From: an uncultured Prevotellaceae bacterium | GTDB lineage: Bacteria; Bacteroidota; Bacteroidia; Bacteroidales; Bacteroidaceae | Length of the DNA: 64,000 bases | Assembly: GCA_946185285.1 (NCBI GenBank) | Contig: CAMHIS010000003.1 | Span: forward strand, 16,177 to 80,176 | Direction: 5' to 3' | Part shown: positions 17,273 to 26,140 of the stretch, piece after piece | Numbering within the stretch: position 1 is the first letter of the stretch | Layout: the number at the start of each line of letters is the position of its first letter | Notes under the pieces: generated by a model | Told to the model about the DNA's origin: nothing | Databases searched by the model: none | Seen by the model: only the letters and a program-made list of their open reading frames with translations | Translations under genes and position numbers: made by a program

Positions 17273-18703
17273 ATGACAATAAGAAACTACCTACTGACCC
17301 TCTTCGTGCTGGCTGCCACAACCCTGCAGGCTGCCGACTATACGAAGTATTACCAGAATCTGCCGACGCCCGTGAAACAGGTGGAGGTCTTCACCATTCC
17401 GAAGAACGAAGTCATGCTGACGGACTTCGGTGCCGTGGGCAACGGTCTGACGCTCTGCACCGAGGCCTTCGAGAAAGCAATTTCAAAGCTGACCAAGCAG
17501 GGCGGCGGACGAGTGACGGTGCCCGAGGGCGTATGGCTGACAGGCCCCATCCGTCTGAAGGATAACATCGAACTACATCTTGAGAAGAATGCTATCATCT
17601 ACTTCTCGCCCGACAAACAGCTATACCTTGATGCTGAAGGCAAGTCGAGCCGCGTTGACCCATGCATACGGGCCTCGAAGGCCCGCAACATCGCTATTAC
17701 CGGCAGCGGCATCATCGACGGCAACGGCAACCAGTGGCGACCCGTGAAGCGCTCGAAGATGAGCGACGTGGAGTGGAAACAGTATACGGAAATGGGCGGT
17801 CAGTTGACCGAGAAGGGCGACCTATGGTACCCATGGCAGCTGAAGAGCCGCTTCCCCGACATTGCCGGCACGCCGCAGAAGCAGGAGGCCATGCGCAACG
17901 ACCTGGTGCGCTTCGAGCAGTGTGAGAACATCCTGCTGGAGGGCGTGACGTTCCAGAATTCGCCCCGCTTCCACGTCCATCCCTGCTACTCGCGCAACAT
18001 CATCATCGACGGTATCACCGTGCGCTGCCCGTGGAACGTTCAGAACGGCGACGGCATCGACCTCTCGGACTGCCATCAGGCGCTGATTGTCAACGCAACG
18101 GTCAACGTCGGCGACGACGGGCTCTGCATGAAGAGCGGTTCGCAGAAGAAGGACTGCGACGTGTGGGGCTGTCAGGACGTGCTCATTCAGGACAACACCG
18201 TCTACCACGCGCATGGCGGCTTCGTACTGGGCAGTGAGACCATCGGCGGCATCCGCGATATGGTTGTGCGCCACAACCGCTTCCTCGGCACCGATGTTGG
18301 CCTGCGCTTCAAGAGTGCACTGGACCGCGGCGGACGAACCGAGCGCCTCTTCATCAGCGACATCATGATGACCGACATCGCCGGCGAGGCCATCATCTTC
18401 CAGTGCGACTACGTGAACCGACACGCCGGCGACAACGGCAAGGCGCCAACCTATACCGAAGAGCAGCGTCGCCATGCGCCCAACTTCCAGGATATCCACA
18501 TCAGCCGCATCGTCTGCCGCGGAGCCAAGACGGGCATCAAGGCCGCCGGCATTGAGGGACTCGACTGCATACATGACATTGACATCAGCGAATGTTCCAT
18601 TATATATAATAAGGTGGCAACCGACATCGACGAGGCAACAGCCAAGCTGACCATGCGGGATGTCAAGACAACAGAGAATGTTTACTCAAAACCAGTACAA
18701 TAA
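17273..18703 (+). CDS. GH28 polygalacturonase-like pectinase, exported
   Basis: 476 residues with a signal peptide ending near LQAADY. The right-handed beta-helix signature is complete: NGDGID (catalytic D260), GDD (D281, D282), AHGG (H314) and the later RFKSALDRGG basic site. Family enzymes hydrolyse galacturonide bonds in pectin; endo or exo action cannot be told, though many Bacteroidetes members with this layout are exo-acting. It is followed after 4 bp by a sugar porter, suggesting uptake of the released sugar or of a downstream product. Confidence 0.92.
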   Translation: MTIRNYLLTLFVLAATTLQAADYTKYYQNLPTPVKQVEVFTIPKNEVMLTDFGAVGNGLTLCTEAFEKAISKLTKQGGGRVTVPEGVWLTGPIRLKDNIELHLEKNAIIYFSPDKQLYLDAEGKSSRVDPCIRASKARNIAITGSGIIDGNGNQWRPVKRSKMSDVEWKQYTEMGGQLTEKGDLWYPWQLKSRFPDIAGTPQKQEAMRNDLVRFEQCENILLEGVTFQNSPRFHVHPCYSRNIIIDGITVRCPWNVQNGDGIDLSDCHQALIVNATVNVGDDGLCMKSGSQKKDCDVWGCQDVLIQDNTVYHAHGGFVLGSETIGGIRDMVVRHNRFLGTDVGLRFKSALDRGGRTERLFISDIMMTDIAGEAIIFQCDYVNRHAGDNGKAPTYTEEQRRHAPNFQDIHISRIVCRGAKTGIKAAGIEGLDCIHDIDISECSIIYNKVATDIDEATAKLTMRDVKTTENVYSKPVQ

Positions 18704-18707
18704 CGCT

Positions 18708-20009
18708 ATGAAAACAACTGTAAACCAAAACCCGTCTTTTCTTTATTTCATATGCGCCGTGTCGGCCATGGGCGGTCTGCTCTTCGGCTACGACTGGGTG
18801 GTCATCGGCGGCGCAAAACCGTTCTATGAGCTGTATTTCGGCATCGCTGACTCGCCTGTGATGCAGGGCGTGGCTATGTCGACGGCCTTGGTGGGCTGTC
18901 TCTTTGGTGCGATGGTAGCGGGTGCTGCTGCCGACCGGTTCGGGCGCAAGCCACTGCTGACGGTGTCGGCGGTTCTTTTTACCGTTTCGGCCATCGGCAC
19001 GGGTCTGTTCAACGACTTCACCTTATTTAATATAGCCCGCTTCGTGGGCGGCATGGGCATCGGCGTAGCCTCAGCCTTGGCACCGATGTATATTGCCGAG
19101 GTCAGTCCGGCGGCCATTCGCGGACGGATGGTAAGCCTCAACCAGATGACCATCGTGCTCGGCATACTGGCCGCACAGATTGTCAACCTGCTGCTGGCCC
19201 GCGATACGTCGGTAGCTGAGAACCAGGCGTGGAATGTCGAATGGGGCTGGCGCTGGATGTTCTGGGCCGAGACGGTGCCGGCGGCGGTGTTTCTCGTGAT
19301 GAGCTTCTTCATCCCGGAGAGCCCGGTGTTCGTGCGGATGAAGGCTGCGGCGACGCCACAGCACAGCGAACAGGCGGGACTGCGAGAACTTGCTCAGGCG
19401 AAATACGGGCGGGTGCTGCTGTTGGGGCTGGTCATTGCGGTGTTCCAGCAGTGGTGCGGCACGAACGTCATCTTCAACTACGCGCAGGAAATCTTCGTGG
19501 AAGCAGGCTTCGATGTCGACGGCATGTTCATCAACATCGTCATTACGGGCATTGCCAACGTGGTCTTCACCTTTGTGGCGCTCTATACCATCGAGCGGTG
19601 GGGCCGCCGCACGCTGATGCTCATCGGTGCCGGTGGTCTGGGGCTGATATACCTGACCTTAGGCACCTGCTACTTCTTGGAGGTAAAGGGCTTCGCGATG
19701 GTCTGCTTAGTAGTAACGGCCATCTCGGTCTACGCCATGACGCTGGGCCCCGTTACCTGGACGCTGCTGGCAGAGATATTCCCCAACCGTATTCGCGGTG
19801 TGGCAATGGCCACGTGCACGTTTGCCCTCTGGGTAGGCTGCTGCACGCTGACGTTCTCGTTCCCCTCGATGAACGCGGCCTTAGGTAGCAGCGGCACGTT
19901 CTGGATCTACAGCGGCATCTGCCTCTGCGCCTTCCTCTACCTGCTGCGCCGCTGTCCTGAGACGAAAGGCAAGAGCTTAGAAGAACTGGAAAAAGAACTT
20001 GTGAAATAA
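18708..20009 (+). CDS. MFS sugar porter (XylE-like)
   Basis: 433 residues from MKTTVNQNPSF at 18708, just after the GH28 stop. Twelve membrane segments are predicted by eye. Sugar-porter signatures are present: GLLFGYDWVVIGG in helix 1, DRFGRKP, PMYIAEVSP followed by RGRMVSLNQ, PESPVF before the central loop, ERWGRRTL and PETKGKSLEELE at the end. It probably imports a monosaccharide by proton symport. Because it is coupled to GH28, galacturonate-related sugars or xylose/arabinose are candidates; the substrate is not readable. Confidence 0.9.
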   Translation: MKTTVNQNPSFLYFICAVSAMGGLLFGYDWVVIGGAKPFYELYFGIADSPVMQGVAMSTALVGCLFGAMVAGAAADRFGRKPLLTVSAVLFTVSAIGTGLFNDFTLFNIARFVGGMGIGVASALAPMYIAEVSPAAIRGRMVSLNQMTIVLGILAAQIVNLLLARDTSVAENQAWNVEWGWRWMFWAETVPAAVFLVMSFFIPESPVFVRMKAAATPQHSEQAGLRELAQAKYGRVLLLGLVIAVFQQWCGTNVIFNYAQEIFVEAGFDVDGMFINIVITGIANVVFTFVALYTIERWGRRTLMLIGAGGLGLIYLTLGTCYFLEVKGFAMVCLVVTAISVYAMTLGPVTWTLLAEIFPNRIRGVAMATCTFALWVGCCTLTFSFPSMNAALGSSGTFWIYSGICLCAFLYLLRRCPETKGKSLEELEKELVK

Positions 20010-20043
20010 TTCGAAAATCGAAAATCAGTAAATCGTAAATAAT

Positions 20044-23000
20044 ATGGTGGTAAAAGCCTGGAGAGAAATGGTGACCATCCCGACCTACGAGGTGGGGAAG
20101 GCCGAGAAGAACCCGATATTCCTTGAGAAGCGGGTGTATCAGGGAAGCAGCGGTGTGGTTTATCCGTACCCCGTCATTGAGTCGATAGCCGACGAGCCGA
20201 CTCCGAAGGAGTGGCAGGCTATCTGGCTGGAGAATGAGTATATCAAGGTGATGGTGCTGCCCGAACTGGGCGGCCGCATCCAGATGGCGTACGACAAGGT
20301 GAAGCAGCGCCACTTCGTGTACTACAACCACGTCATCAAGCCGGCTCTCGTCGGACTGTGCGGACCGTGGATCAGCGGCGGCATAGAGTTCAACTGGCCG
20401 CAGCACCACCGTCCGTCGACCTACTCGCCCGTCGACTCGCTGATTGTGGAGAACGAGGACGGGAGCGTCACCGTCTGGGTGAACGAGATGGAGCGGATGT
20501 TCCATCAGAAGGGCGCTGCAGGCTTCACGCTGCGCCCCGGCTGTGCCTATTTAGAGATTCAGGGGCGCGTCAGCAACCGCACGCCGCTGCCGCAGACGTT
20601 CCTCTGGTGGGCCAACCCCGCCGTCGAGGTGAACGACCAGTACCAGAGCGTGTTCCCGCCCGACGTGAACGCCGTCTTCGACCACGGCAAGCGCGCCGTC
20701 TCCAGCTTCCCCATCGCCACGGGCACCTACTACAAGATGGACTACTCGGCCGGCGTCGACATCTCGAACTACCGCAACATCCCCGTGCCTACGAGCTATA
20801 TGGCCGTCAACTCGAAGTACGACTTCGAGGGCGGCTACGAGAACGACTCGCACGGCGGCATGCTCCATGTGGCCAGCCACCACTTCTCGCCCGGCAAGAA
20901 GCAGTGGACATGGGGCAACGGCGACTTCGGGCGGGCGTGGGACAGGAACCTGACGGACCCTATTGAGAATGGAGAATGGAGAATTGAGAATTATGATTAC
21001 CATCAAGGCGAACAAGCCACGAACAGTAATCATAATTCTCCATCCTCAATTCCTAATTCTCAATTAAGGAGGGGATACCGTCCCTACATCGAGCTGATGG
21101 CCGGCGTCTACACCGAGAACCAGCCCGACTTCACGTGGCTCATGCCCTACGAGGAGAAGCAGTTCGTGCAGTACTTCATGCCCTACCGCGAGATCGGAAT
21201 CGTGAAGCAGGCGTCGAAGGACTTCATATTAAGCCTCTCCCCCGACCCCTCTCCAACAGGAGAGGGAAGGTCGGTTACCATCAAGGTGCTGGCTACGTCG
21301 AAGCAGGAGGTGCGCATCGTGCTGCGCCACGACGACGGCAAGGTGTACTATGACCAGATGGTGACGCTGTCGCCCGAGGAGGTCTTTCAGCAGACGGTGG
21401 ATGTGAACGGCACGAAGATGGACCGCCTGACACTGACGGTGGGCAGTCTGACGTGGCACGCTGAGCCTGACGAGATACGCCCCATCCCCGACGCCGCCGA
21501 GGCCGCCCTGCCGCCTGAGGACACGAAGACCAACGACCAGCTCTACCTGACGGGACTGCACTTAGAGCAGTACCGCCACGCCACGTGGTCGGCCCTCGAC
21601 TACTACGAAGAGGCCCTGCGCCGCGACCCCAACGACGTGCGCTGCCTGAACCAGACGGGACTGTGGTACCTGCGCCGCGGGCGGTTCGACAAGGCGGAGC
21701 CCTATCTGCGAAAGGCCGTGAAGATATGGCAGAAGCGCAACCCGAACCCCTACGACGGCGAGGCCATCTTCAACCTCGCCCTCTGTCTGAAGTACCAACG
21801 CCGCACGCAGGAGGCCTACGAGCTGTTCTGGAAGTCGACGTGGAACAAGGCGTGGGCCGATGCCGGCTACTTCGAGGCCGCCTGCATCAGCGTGAGCCAA
21901 GGCCGCTACGACGACGCCCTCGACGAGCTGGACCGCTGTCTCATCTTCAACAGCTGCAACCACAAGGCGCGGGCGTTGAAGGCCGCCGTGCTGCGGTTGG
22001 TTGCGACGGAGTCGCAACACACGAGGAAGGCGTTCTTGGAGGAGAGCATTCTGCTTGACCGCTTTAATTATGGCTGTCGATACGAACTGTACCTGCTGAC
22101 GGGGGACGAGGACGTGCTCGGCGAGATGACCACGATGATGCACGGCAACGTCTATAACTACCATGAGCTGGCGCTCGACTACGCGCAGGCCGGACTGTGG
22201 CAGGAGTGCTCGGACGTGCTGAAGCTCTGTCCGGCGGAGCATCCGCTCACCTACTATTATTTAGGGTGGGCACAGATGGGGTTGGGCGACGCCGTAGCTG
22301 CCAACGCCGCCTTCGAACAGGCAGAGCGGGTGGACAGCTACTGCTGCTTCCCCAACCGCTTAGAGGACGTCATTGTGCTGACGATGGCCAAGACGATGAA
22401 CCCCGACGGGGCACGGGCGCCCTATTACCTCGGTTGCCTGTATTACGACAAGCGGCAGTATGACGTGGCCATCGAGAACTGGGAGCTGTCGGCACGGCTC
22501 GACCCGCAGTTCCCGACCGTCTGGCGCAACCTGGCGCTGGCACGCTTCAACAAACAGGACAGGCGGGAGGAAGCATTGGCGTATATGGAGCGGGCCTTCA
22601 GCCTCGATGAGAGCGACGCCCGCGTGCTGATGGAACTCGACCAGCTCTACAAGCGCCTGCAGAAGCCCCATGACGAACGGCTCGTTTTCCTGCAGAAGTA
22701 TCCCAAATTACTTCAGCAGCGAGACGACCTCCGGCTGGAAGAGATAACCCTCCTCAATCAGGTAGGCCTCTACGGCGACGCCAAGGTGCTGCTCGACTGT
22801 CACCAGTTCCATCCATGGGAGGGCGGCGAAGGCAAGGTGAGCGGGCAGTACCAGATATGCCGGGTGGAGCTTGCAAAACAAGCTCTCACAAGAAAGGAAC
22901 TGGATAAAGCCGCGCGTCTGTTGGAGGAGTGTCTTGTCTTCCCGCCACACCTCGGCGAAGGCAAGCTCTACGGTGCTCAGGACAATGACATCCTCTACTT

Positions 23001-23412
23001 CCTCGGGCGTTATGAGGAGGGAACCGCCGGACCGACGGAGCCTGCCGCCGCCATGTACTATAACGACGCCAAGCCTGACAAGATTTTCTACGCCGGTCTC
23101 TGCTACCGCAAGTTAGGACAGGAGGACAAGGCGCGGAGCCTCTTCCACAAGCTCGTCAACTACGGCAAGCAGCACATCTTCGACCACGTCACGATGGACT
23201 ACTTCGCCGTCTCGCTGCCCGACCTGCTCATCTGGGAAGACAACCTCGACACGAAGAACCTCATCCACTGTAAGTATATGCTCGCGCTCGGCTACTTGGG
23301 ACTGGGCGACACAGAAAAAGCCCTGAGGTATCTCTCCGAGGTGGAAACCTTGGACATTAACCATCAGGGCATTCAACAGTTGCGAACGCTGATTGACAGC
23401 GGTCTGCTATAG
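20044..23412 (+). CDS. DUF5107 domain protein with TPR repeats, carrying palindromic inserts
   Basis: 1122 residues, no signal peptide. Residues about 1-310 and 345-440 form the DUF5107 region (VMVLPELGGRIQMAYD, GPWISGGIEFNWPQHHR), a galactose-mutarotase-like beta-sandwich type fold by family resemblance. From about residue 500 to the end are TPR-like helices (ALDYYEEALRRDPNDVRCLN, DVAIENWELSARLDPQFP). Function is unknown; such genes often lie in glycan-use loci, and this one follows GH28 and an MFS porter. Three palindromes lie inside the frame: 20962-21064, 21247-21266 and 22010-22028. The first separates RNLTD from GYRPYIELMAG, which in relatives is nearly continuous. Confidence 0.82.
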   Translation: MVVKAWREMVTIPTYEVGKAEKNPIFLEKRVYQGSSGVVYPYPVIESIADEPTPKEWQAIWLENEYIKVMVLPELGGRIQMAYDKVKQRHFVYYNHVIKPALVGLCGPWISGGIEFNWPQHHRPSTYSPVDSLIVENEDGSVTVWVNEMERMFHQKGAAGFTLRPGCAYLEIQGRVSNRTPLPQTFLWWANPAVEVNDQYQSVFPPDVNAVFDHGKRAVSSFPIATGTYYKMDYSAGVDISNYRNIPVPTSYMAVNSKYDFEGGYENDSHGGMLHVASHHFSPGKKQWTWGNGDFGRAWDRNLTDPIENGEWRIENYDYHQGEQATNSNHNSPSSIPNSQLRRGYRPYIELMAGVYTENQPDFTWLMPYEEKQFVQYFMPYREIGIVKQASKDFILSLSPDPSPTGEGRSVTIKVLATSKQEVRIVLRHDDGKVYYDQMVTLSPEEVFQQTVDVNGTKMDRLTLTVGSLTWHAEPDEIRPIPDAAEAALPPEDTKTNDQLYLTGLHLEQYRHATWSALDYYEEALRRDPNDVRCLNQTGLWYLRRGRFDKAEPYLRKAVKIWQKRNPNPYDGEAIFNLALCLKYQRRTQEAYELFWKSTWNKAWADAGYFEAACISVSQGRYDDALDELDRCLIFNSCNHKARALKAAVLRLVATESQHTRKAFLEESILLDRFNYGCRYELYLLTGDEDVLGEMTTMMHGNVYNYHELALDYAQAGLWQECSDVLKLCPAEHPLTYYYLGWAQMGLGDAVAANAAFEQAERVDSYCCFPNRLEDVIVLTMAKTMNPDGARAPYYLGCLYYDKRQYDVAIENWELSARLDPQFPTVWRNLALARFNKQDRREEALAYMERAFSLDESDARVLMELDQLYKRLQKPHDERLVFLQKYPKLLQQRDDLRLEEITLLNQVGLYGDAKVLLDCHQFHPWEGGEGKVSGQYQICRVELAKQALTRKELDKAARLLEECLVFPPHLGEGKLYGAQDNDILYFLGRYEEGTAGPTEPAAAMYYNDAKPDKIFYAGLCYRKLGQEDKARSLFHKLVNYGKQHIFDHVTMDYFAVSLPDLLIWEDNLDTKNLIHCKYMLALGYLGLGDTEKALRYLSEVETLDINHQGIQQLRTLIDSGLL
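20962..21064 (+). repeat. In-frame palindromic element, copy 2 (ATGATTAC core)
   Basis: Left arm 20962-21000, centre 21001-21025 (TCAAGGCG, CAAGCC), right arm 21026-21064. It encodes a peptide with IENYDYHQGEQA and NHNS, matching copy 1 at 3964-4056 in both sequence and frame, although the host genes are unrelated. Confidence 0.85.
21247..21266 (+). repeat. In-frame hairpin CCCTCTCC-AACA-GGAGAGGG
   Basis: Perfect 8-bp stem within the DUF5107 gene, encoding part of LSPDPSPTGEG. It resembles GC-rich intergenic hairpins and lies in a loop between beta-rich segments. Confidence 0.7.
22010..22028 (+). repeat. In-frame hairpin GTTGCGAC-GGA-GTCGCAAC
   Basis: Perfect 8-bp stem in the TPR part, encoding VATESQ between LRL and HTRKAF. 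Confidence 0.55.
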
Positions 23413-24744
23413 CTACCCGGCTGCCGCCTTCAGAATCTCTGAGAGCGTGGGGTGAATATGTATCATGTCGCGGAGCTGCCCGAGGGTGGTTTCGCGACAT
23501 ATTAGTACGGAGACCTCCTGAATGATGTCGGCGGCGTGGGCACCGTAGGCATGGCAGCCGAGGATGAGAGACTCTTCCCCAGCCCCTCCCTGCGAGGGAG
23601 GGGAGACGAAGAGCTTCAGCATACCCTCGGTCTCGTTCATGGCGGCGGCCTTGCCGTTGGCACGCCAGAAGGACTTCTTACACTCGTAGGCGATGCCTTG
23701 AGCCTTCAGCTGGTCTTCGGTGGGACCGACGCAGGCAGCCTCGGGGGTAGTGAAGATGGCGGCGGGCATGACGTCGAAGCGGATGTTGTCCTGCTTGCCG
23801 AGGATGTGGTTGACGGCGCGGACGGCCTGCATCTCGGCGGCGTGAGCCAGCATCTGGCGGCCGTTGCAGTCGCCGATGGCGTAGACGGCGGAGGGCTGCG
23901 GCGACGCCGCAGCACAGCCAACTTGCGGGGAAGATGCGGGCGCGGCGGGGGGCTGCGGCGACGCGGCTACTACCTGGAAGTTGTCGTCGACGGGGGTGGG
24001 GCCGTTGGGGGCGGGGGGGATGCCGGCGGCTTCGAGGTTCAGGCCGGCGGTGTTGGGCCGGCGGCCGGTGGCCATGAGTATGACGTCGGCGTCGATGTCG
24101 GCGAGCGACTGTACGGCGGTCTTCATCCGGAAGGTGATGCTCTGTTTCTCCATCAGCTTGCGCAGACGCTTGGCAATATCGCTGTCGAGGGCGGGCAGGC
24201 ACTCCTTCAGATACTCGATGACCGTGACCTCAGAGCCGAAGCGGTGGAAGACGGAGGCAAACTCCATGCCGATGACACCGGCGCCGATGATGGCCAGGCG
24301 CTTGGGCAGGGTGTCTAACTGGAGCAGGCCAGTGCTGTCGACGACGCGCGGGTCGCTGATGTCGGGCAGGGGGAGCCACTTCGTCTCTGAGCCGGTGGCG
24401 ATGATGATGCTTTTGGCGGCGACACTGTCGCCGCATAGTTGACAGACGGTGTGGGTGTCGACGAACTGGGCGCGGCTGCGGACGAGGGTGATGTTGGGAT
24501 GCGAGAGGATGCCTTCAACACCTGCACGGAGTTGGGGGATGACCTGGGCCATGCGCTGGCGGGCTTCTTCGAAAGAGGCAGCGTGGACGTAGGTCTTCGT
24601 CGGTATGCAGCCGACGTTCAGACAGGTGCCGCCTACCTCGCCAGCCTCGAAGATGGTGACCTTCAGTCCCTGCTTCGCAGCATATTCAGCGGCGCGGTAG
24701 CCTCCAGGCCCCGCGCCGATGATGATAAGATCAGTTTGTGTCAT
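23413..24744 (-). CDS. lpd: Dihydrolipoyl dehydrogenase (glycine cleavage L-protein)
   Basis: 443 residues. FAD-binding GAGPGGY near residue 10; redox-active disulfide C41/C46 in GGTCLNVGCIPTK; NAD-binding IGAGVIGMEFASVF; catalytic HIHPTLSE at the C-terminus. It reoxidises the lipoyl arm of GcvH and reduces NAD+. It overlaps gcvPB by 14 bp as the last gene of the operon. Three short palindromic sequences interrupt the usual family pattern without shifting the frame: 24416-24434 (LCGDSVAA), 23895-23970 (two ASPQP repeats before AIGDCNG) and 23583-23603 (SPPSQGGAGE). The enzyme core is intact, so it is probably active. Confidence 0.93.
   Translation of the reverse strand: MTQTDLIIIGAGPGGYRAAEYAAKQGLKVTIFEAGEVGGTCLNVGCIPTKTYVHAASFEEARQRMAQVIPQLRAGVEGILSHPNITLVRSRAQFVDTHTVCQLCGDSVAAKSIIIATGSETKWLPLPDISDPRVVDSTGLLQLDTLPKRLAIIGAGVIGMEFASVFHRFGSEVTVIEYLKECLPALDSDIAKRLRKLMEKQSITFRMKTAVQSLADIDADVILMATGRRPNTAGLNLEAAGIPPAPNGPTPVDDNFQVVAASPQPPAAPASSPQVGCAAASPQPSAVYAIGDCNGRQMLAHAAEMQAVRAVNHILGKQDNIRFDVMPAAIFTTPEAACVGPTEDQLKAQGIAYECKKSFWRANGKAAAMNETEGMLKLFVSPPSQGGAGEESLILGCHAYGAHAADIIQEVSVLICRETTLGQLRDMIHIHPTLSEILKAAAG
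23583..23603 (-). repeat. In-frame hairpin CCCCTCCC-TGCGA-GGGAGGGG in lpd
   Basis: Perfect 8-bp stem; encodes SPPSQGGAGE in the interface domain of Lpd. Confidence 0.7.
23895..23970 (-). repeat. Palindrome/direct-repeat insert in lpd
   Basis: GCTGCGGC-GAC-GCCGCAGC at 23895-23913 is a perfect palindrome and a near copy lies at 23952-23970. Together they encode an Ala/Pro/Ser-rich stretch with two ASPQP units just before the FAD-contact block AIGDCNG. Confidence 0.7.
24416..24434 (-). repeat. In-frame hairpin GCGGCGAC-ACT-GTCGCCGC in lpd
   Basis: Perfect 8-bp stem followed by ATAG; on the coding strand it gives LCGDSVAA. The same element occurs in gcvPB at 25503-25521. Confidence 0.8.
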
Positions 24745-26140
24745 TCTTCAGTTGCTTATAAGTAGTTATCGGATGCTTGGCGGCCAGCACGTGGTCGACG
24801 CGCCCGATGGGGGTGTTATGCGGAGCCGACTTCACCCGGTCGGGGTCGGTCTTGGCCTCCTCGGCAATCTTCCGCATCACGGCAATGAAGCCGTCGAGCG
24901 TCTCCTTCGACTCGTTCTCCGTCGGCTCAATCATCAGACTCTCGTGGAACAGCAGGGGAAAGTAGATGGTCGGGGCGTGGTAGCCGTAGTCGAGCAGACG
25001 CTTCGCCACGTCCATCGTCGTGACGCCCGTGCTCTTGTCCTTCAGTCCGTCGAAGACGAACTCATGGCAGCAGGTGGTGTCGATGGGCAGTTCATAGACA
25101 TCCTTCAGCGACTCCTTGATGTAGTTGGCATTGAGCGTAGCAAGAGGGCCGACATCCTTCACGTGCTCACGTCCTAAAGAAAGGATGTAGGCGTAGGCAC
25201 GGATAGCCACAGCAAAGTTTCCGTGATAAGGCGACACCTCCGGGAAGAACGTCTCCAAGCCCTCGCGCACGCCGACAGGACCGGCACCGGGACCGCCGCC
25301 GCCGTGAGGCGTTGAGAAAGTCTTGTGCAGGTTGATGTGCATCACGTCGAAACCCATGTCGCCGGGACGGCAGACGCCGAGCATCGGGTTCAGGTTGGCT
25401 CCGTCGTAGTACATCAGTCCGCCACAGTCGTGGATGAGTGCGGCAATCTCCGGGATATGGGTCTCGAAGAGGCCGAGGGTGTTGGGGTTCGTCATCATCA
25501 TGGCGGCGATGCTATCGCCGCATAGAGAACACATGCGGTGGAGGTCGTCGAGGTCAACGGTGCCGTCGGCCTGCGACTTCACCTCGACAATCTCCAGGCC
25601 ACAGACGGCGGCTGAGGCCGGGTTCGTGCCGTGGGCACTGTCAGGAACAATCACCTTCTTGCGCTGCAGGTCGCCACGCGAACGGTGGTAGTTGTCGATG
25701 ACCATCAGTCCCGTCAACTCACCGTGAGCACCTGCGTAAGGCTTGAAAGTGAAGTGAGCCAAGCCCGTCAATGCACAAAGCGAACGCTCTAACAGCGTGA
25801 CAACTGCCTGGGCACCCATTACCGTCGCGGCGGGCTGCATAGGATGCAGATTCTGGAACAGTGGCAGGGCGGCTATCTCCTCGTTGAGCTTCGGGTTGTA
25901 CTTCATTGTGCAGGAGCCGAGGGGATAGAAGCCCGTGTCAACGCCAAAGTTATTATTAGAAAGGTTCGTGTAGTGGCGCACCACGGTCATCTCGTCGCAC
26001 TCGGGCAGTTCGGCGTCGTTCTGTCGGCGCAGTTCCTGTGGCACCTTGTAATCGCCGAAGCGGTTCTTGGGCAGACTGTAACCTTTGCGCCCCTCTTGCG
26101 ACAGTTCAAAAATCAAGTTTCCATAAAGTCGGTTGTTCAT
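24731..26140 (-). CDS. gcvPB: Glycine dehydrogenase (decarboxylating) subunit 2
   Basis: 469 residues, usual for the split P-protein. It carries the PLP lysine in MHINLHKTFSTPHGGGGPG and the conserved FYPLGSCTMKYNPK and NPNTLGLFE blocks. With GcvPA it decarboxylates glycine and passes aminomethyl to lipoyl-GcvH. Its start overlaps the gcvPA stop (ATGA) and its end overlaps lpd by 14 bp. The segment MCSLCGDSIAAMMM just before NPNTLG contains the palindrome at 25503-25521 and differs from the usual acidic loop there. Confidence 0.95.
   Translation of the reverse strand: MNNRLYGNLIFELSQEGRKGYSLPKNRFGDYKVPQELRRQNDAELPECDEMTVVRHYTNLSNNNFGVDTGFYPLGSCTMKYNPKLNEEIAALPLFQNLHPMQPAATVMGAQAVVTLLERSLCALTGLAHFTFKPYAGAHGELTGLMVIDNYHRSRGDLQRKKVIVPDSAHGTNPASAAVCGLEIVEVKSQADGTVDLDDLHRMCSLCGDSIAAMMMTNPNTLGLFETHIPEIAALIHDCGGLMYYDGANLNPMLGVCRPGDMGFDVMHINLHKTFSTPHGGGGPGAGPVGVREGLETFFPEVSPYHGNFAVAIRAYAYILSLGREHVKDVGPLATLNANYIKESLKDVYELPIDTTCCHEFVFDGLKDKSTGVTTMDVAKRLLDYGYHAPTIYFPLLFHESLMIEPTENESKETLDGFIAVMRKIAEEAKTDPDRVKSAPHNTPIGRVDHVLAAKHPITTYKQLKNDTN
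25503..25521 (-). repeat. In-frame hairpin GCGGCGAT-GCT-ATCGCCGC in gcvPB
   Basis: Perfect 8-bp stem followed by ATAG; encodes LCGDSIAA, the twin of the lpd element at 24416-24434. Confidence 0.8.
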
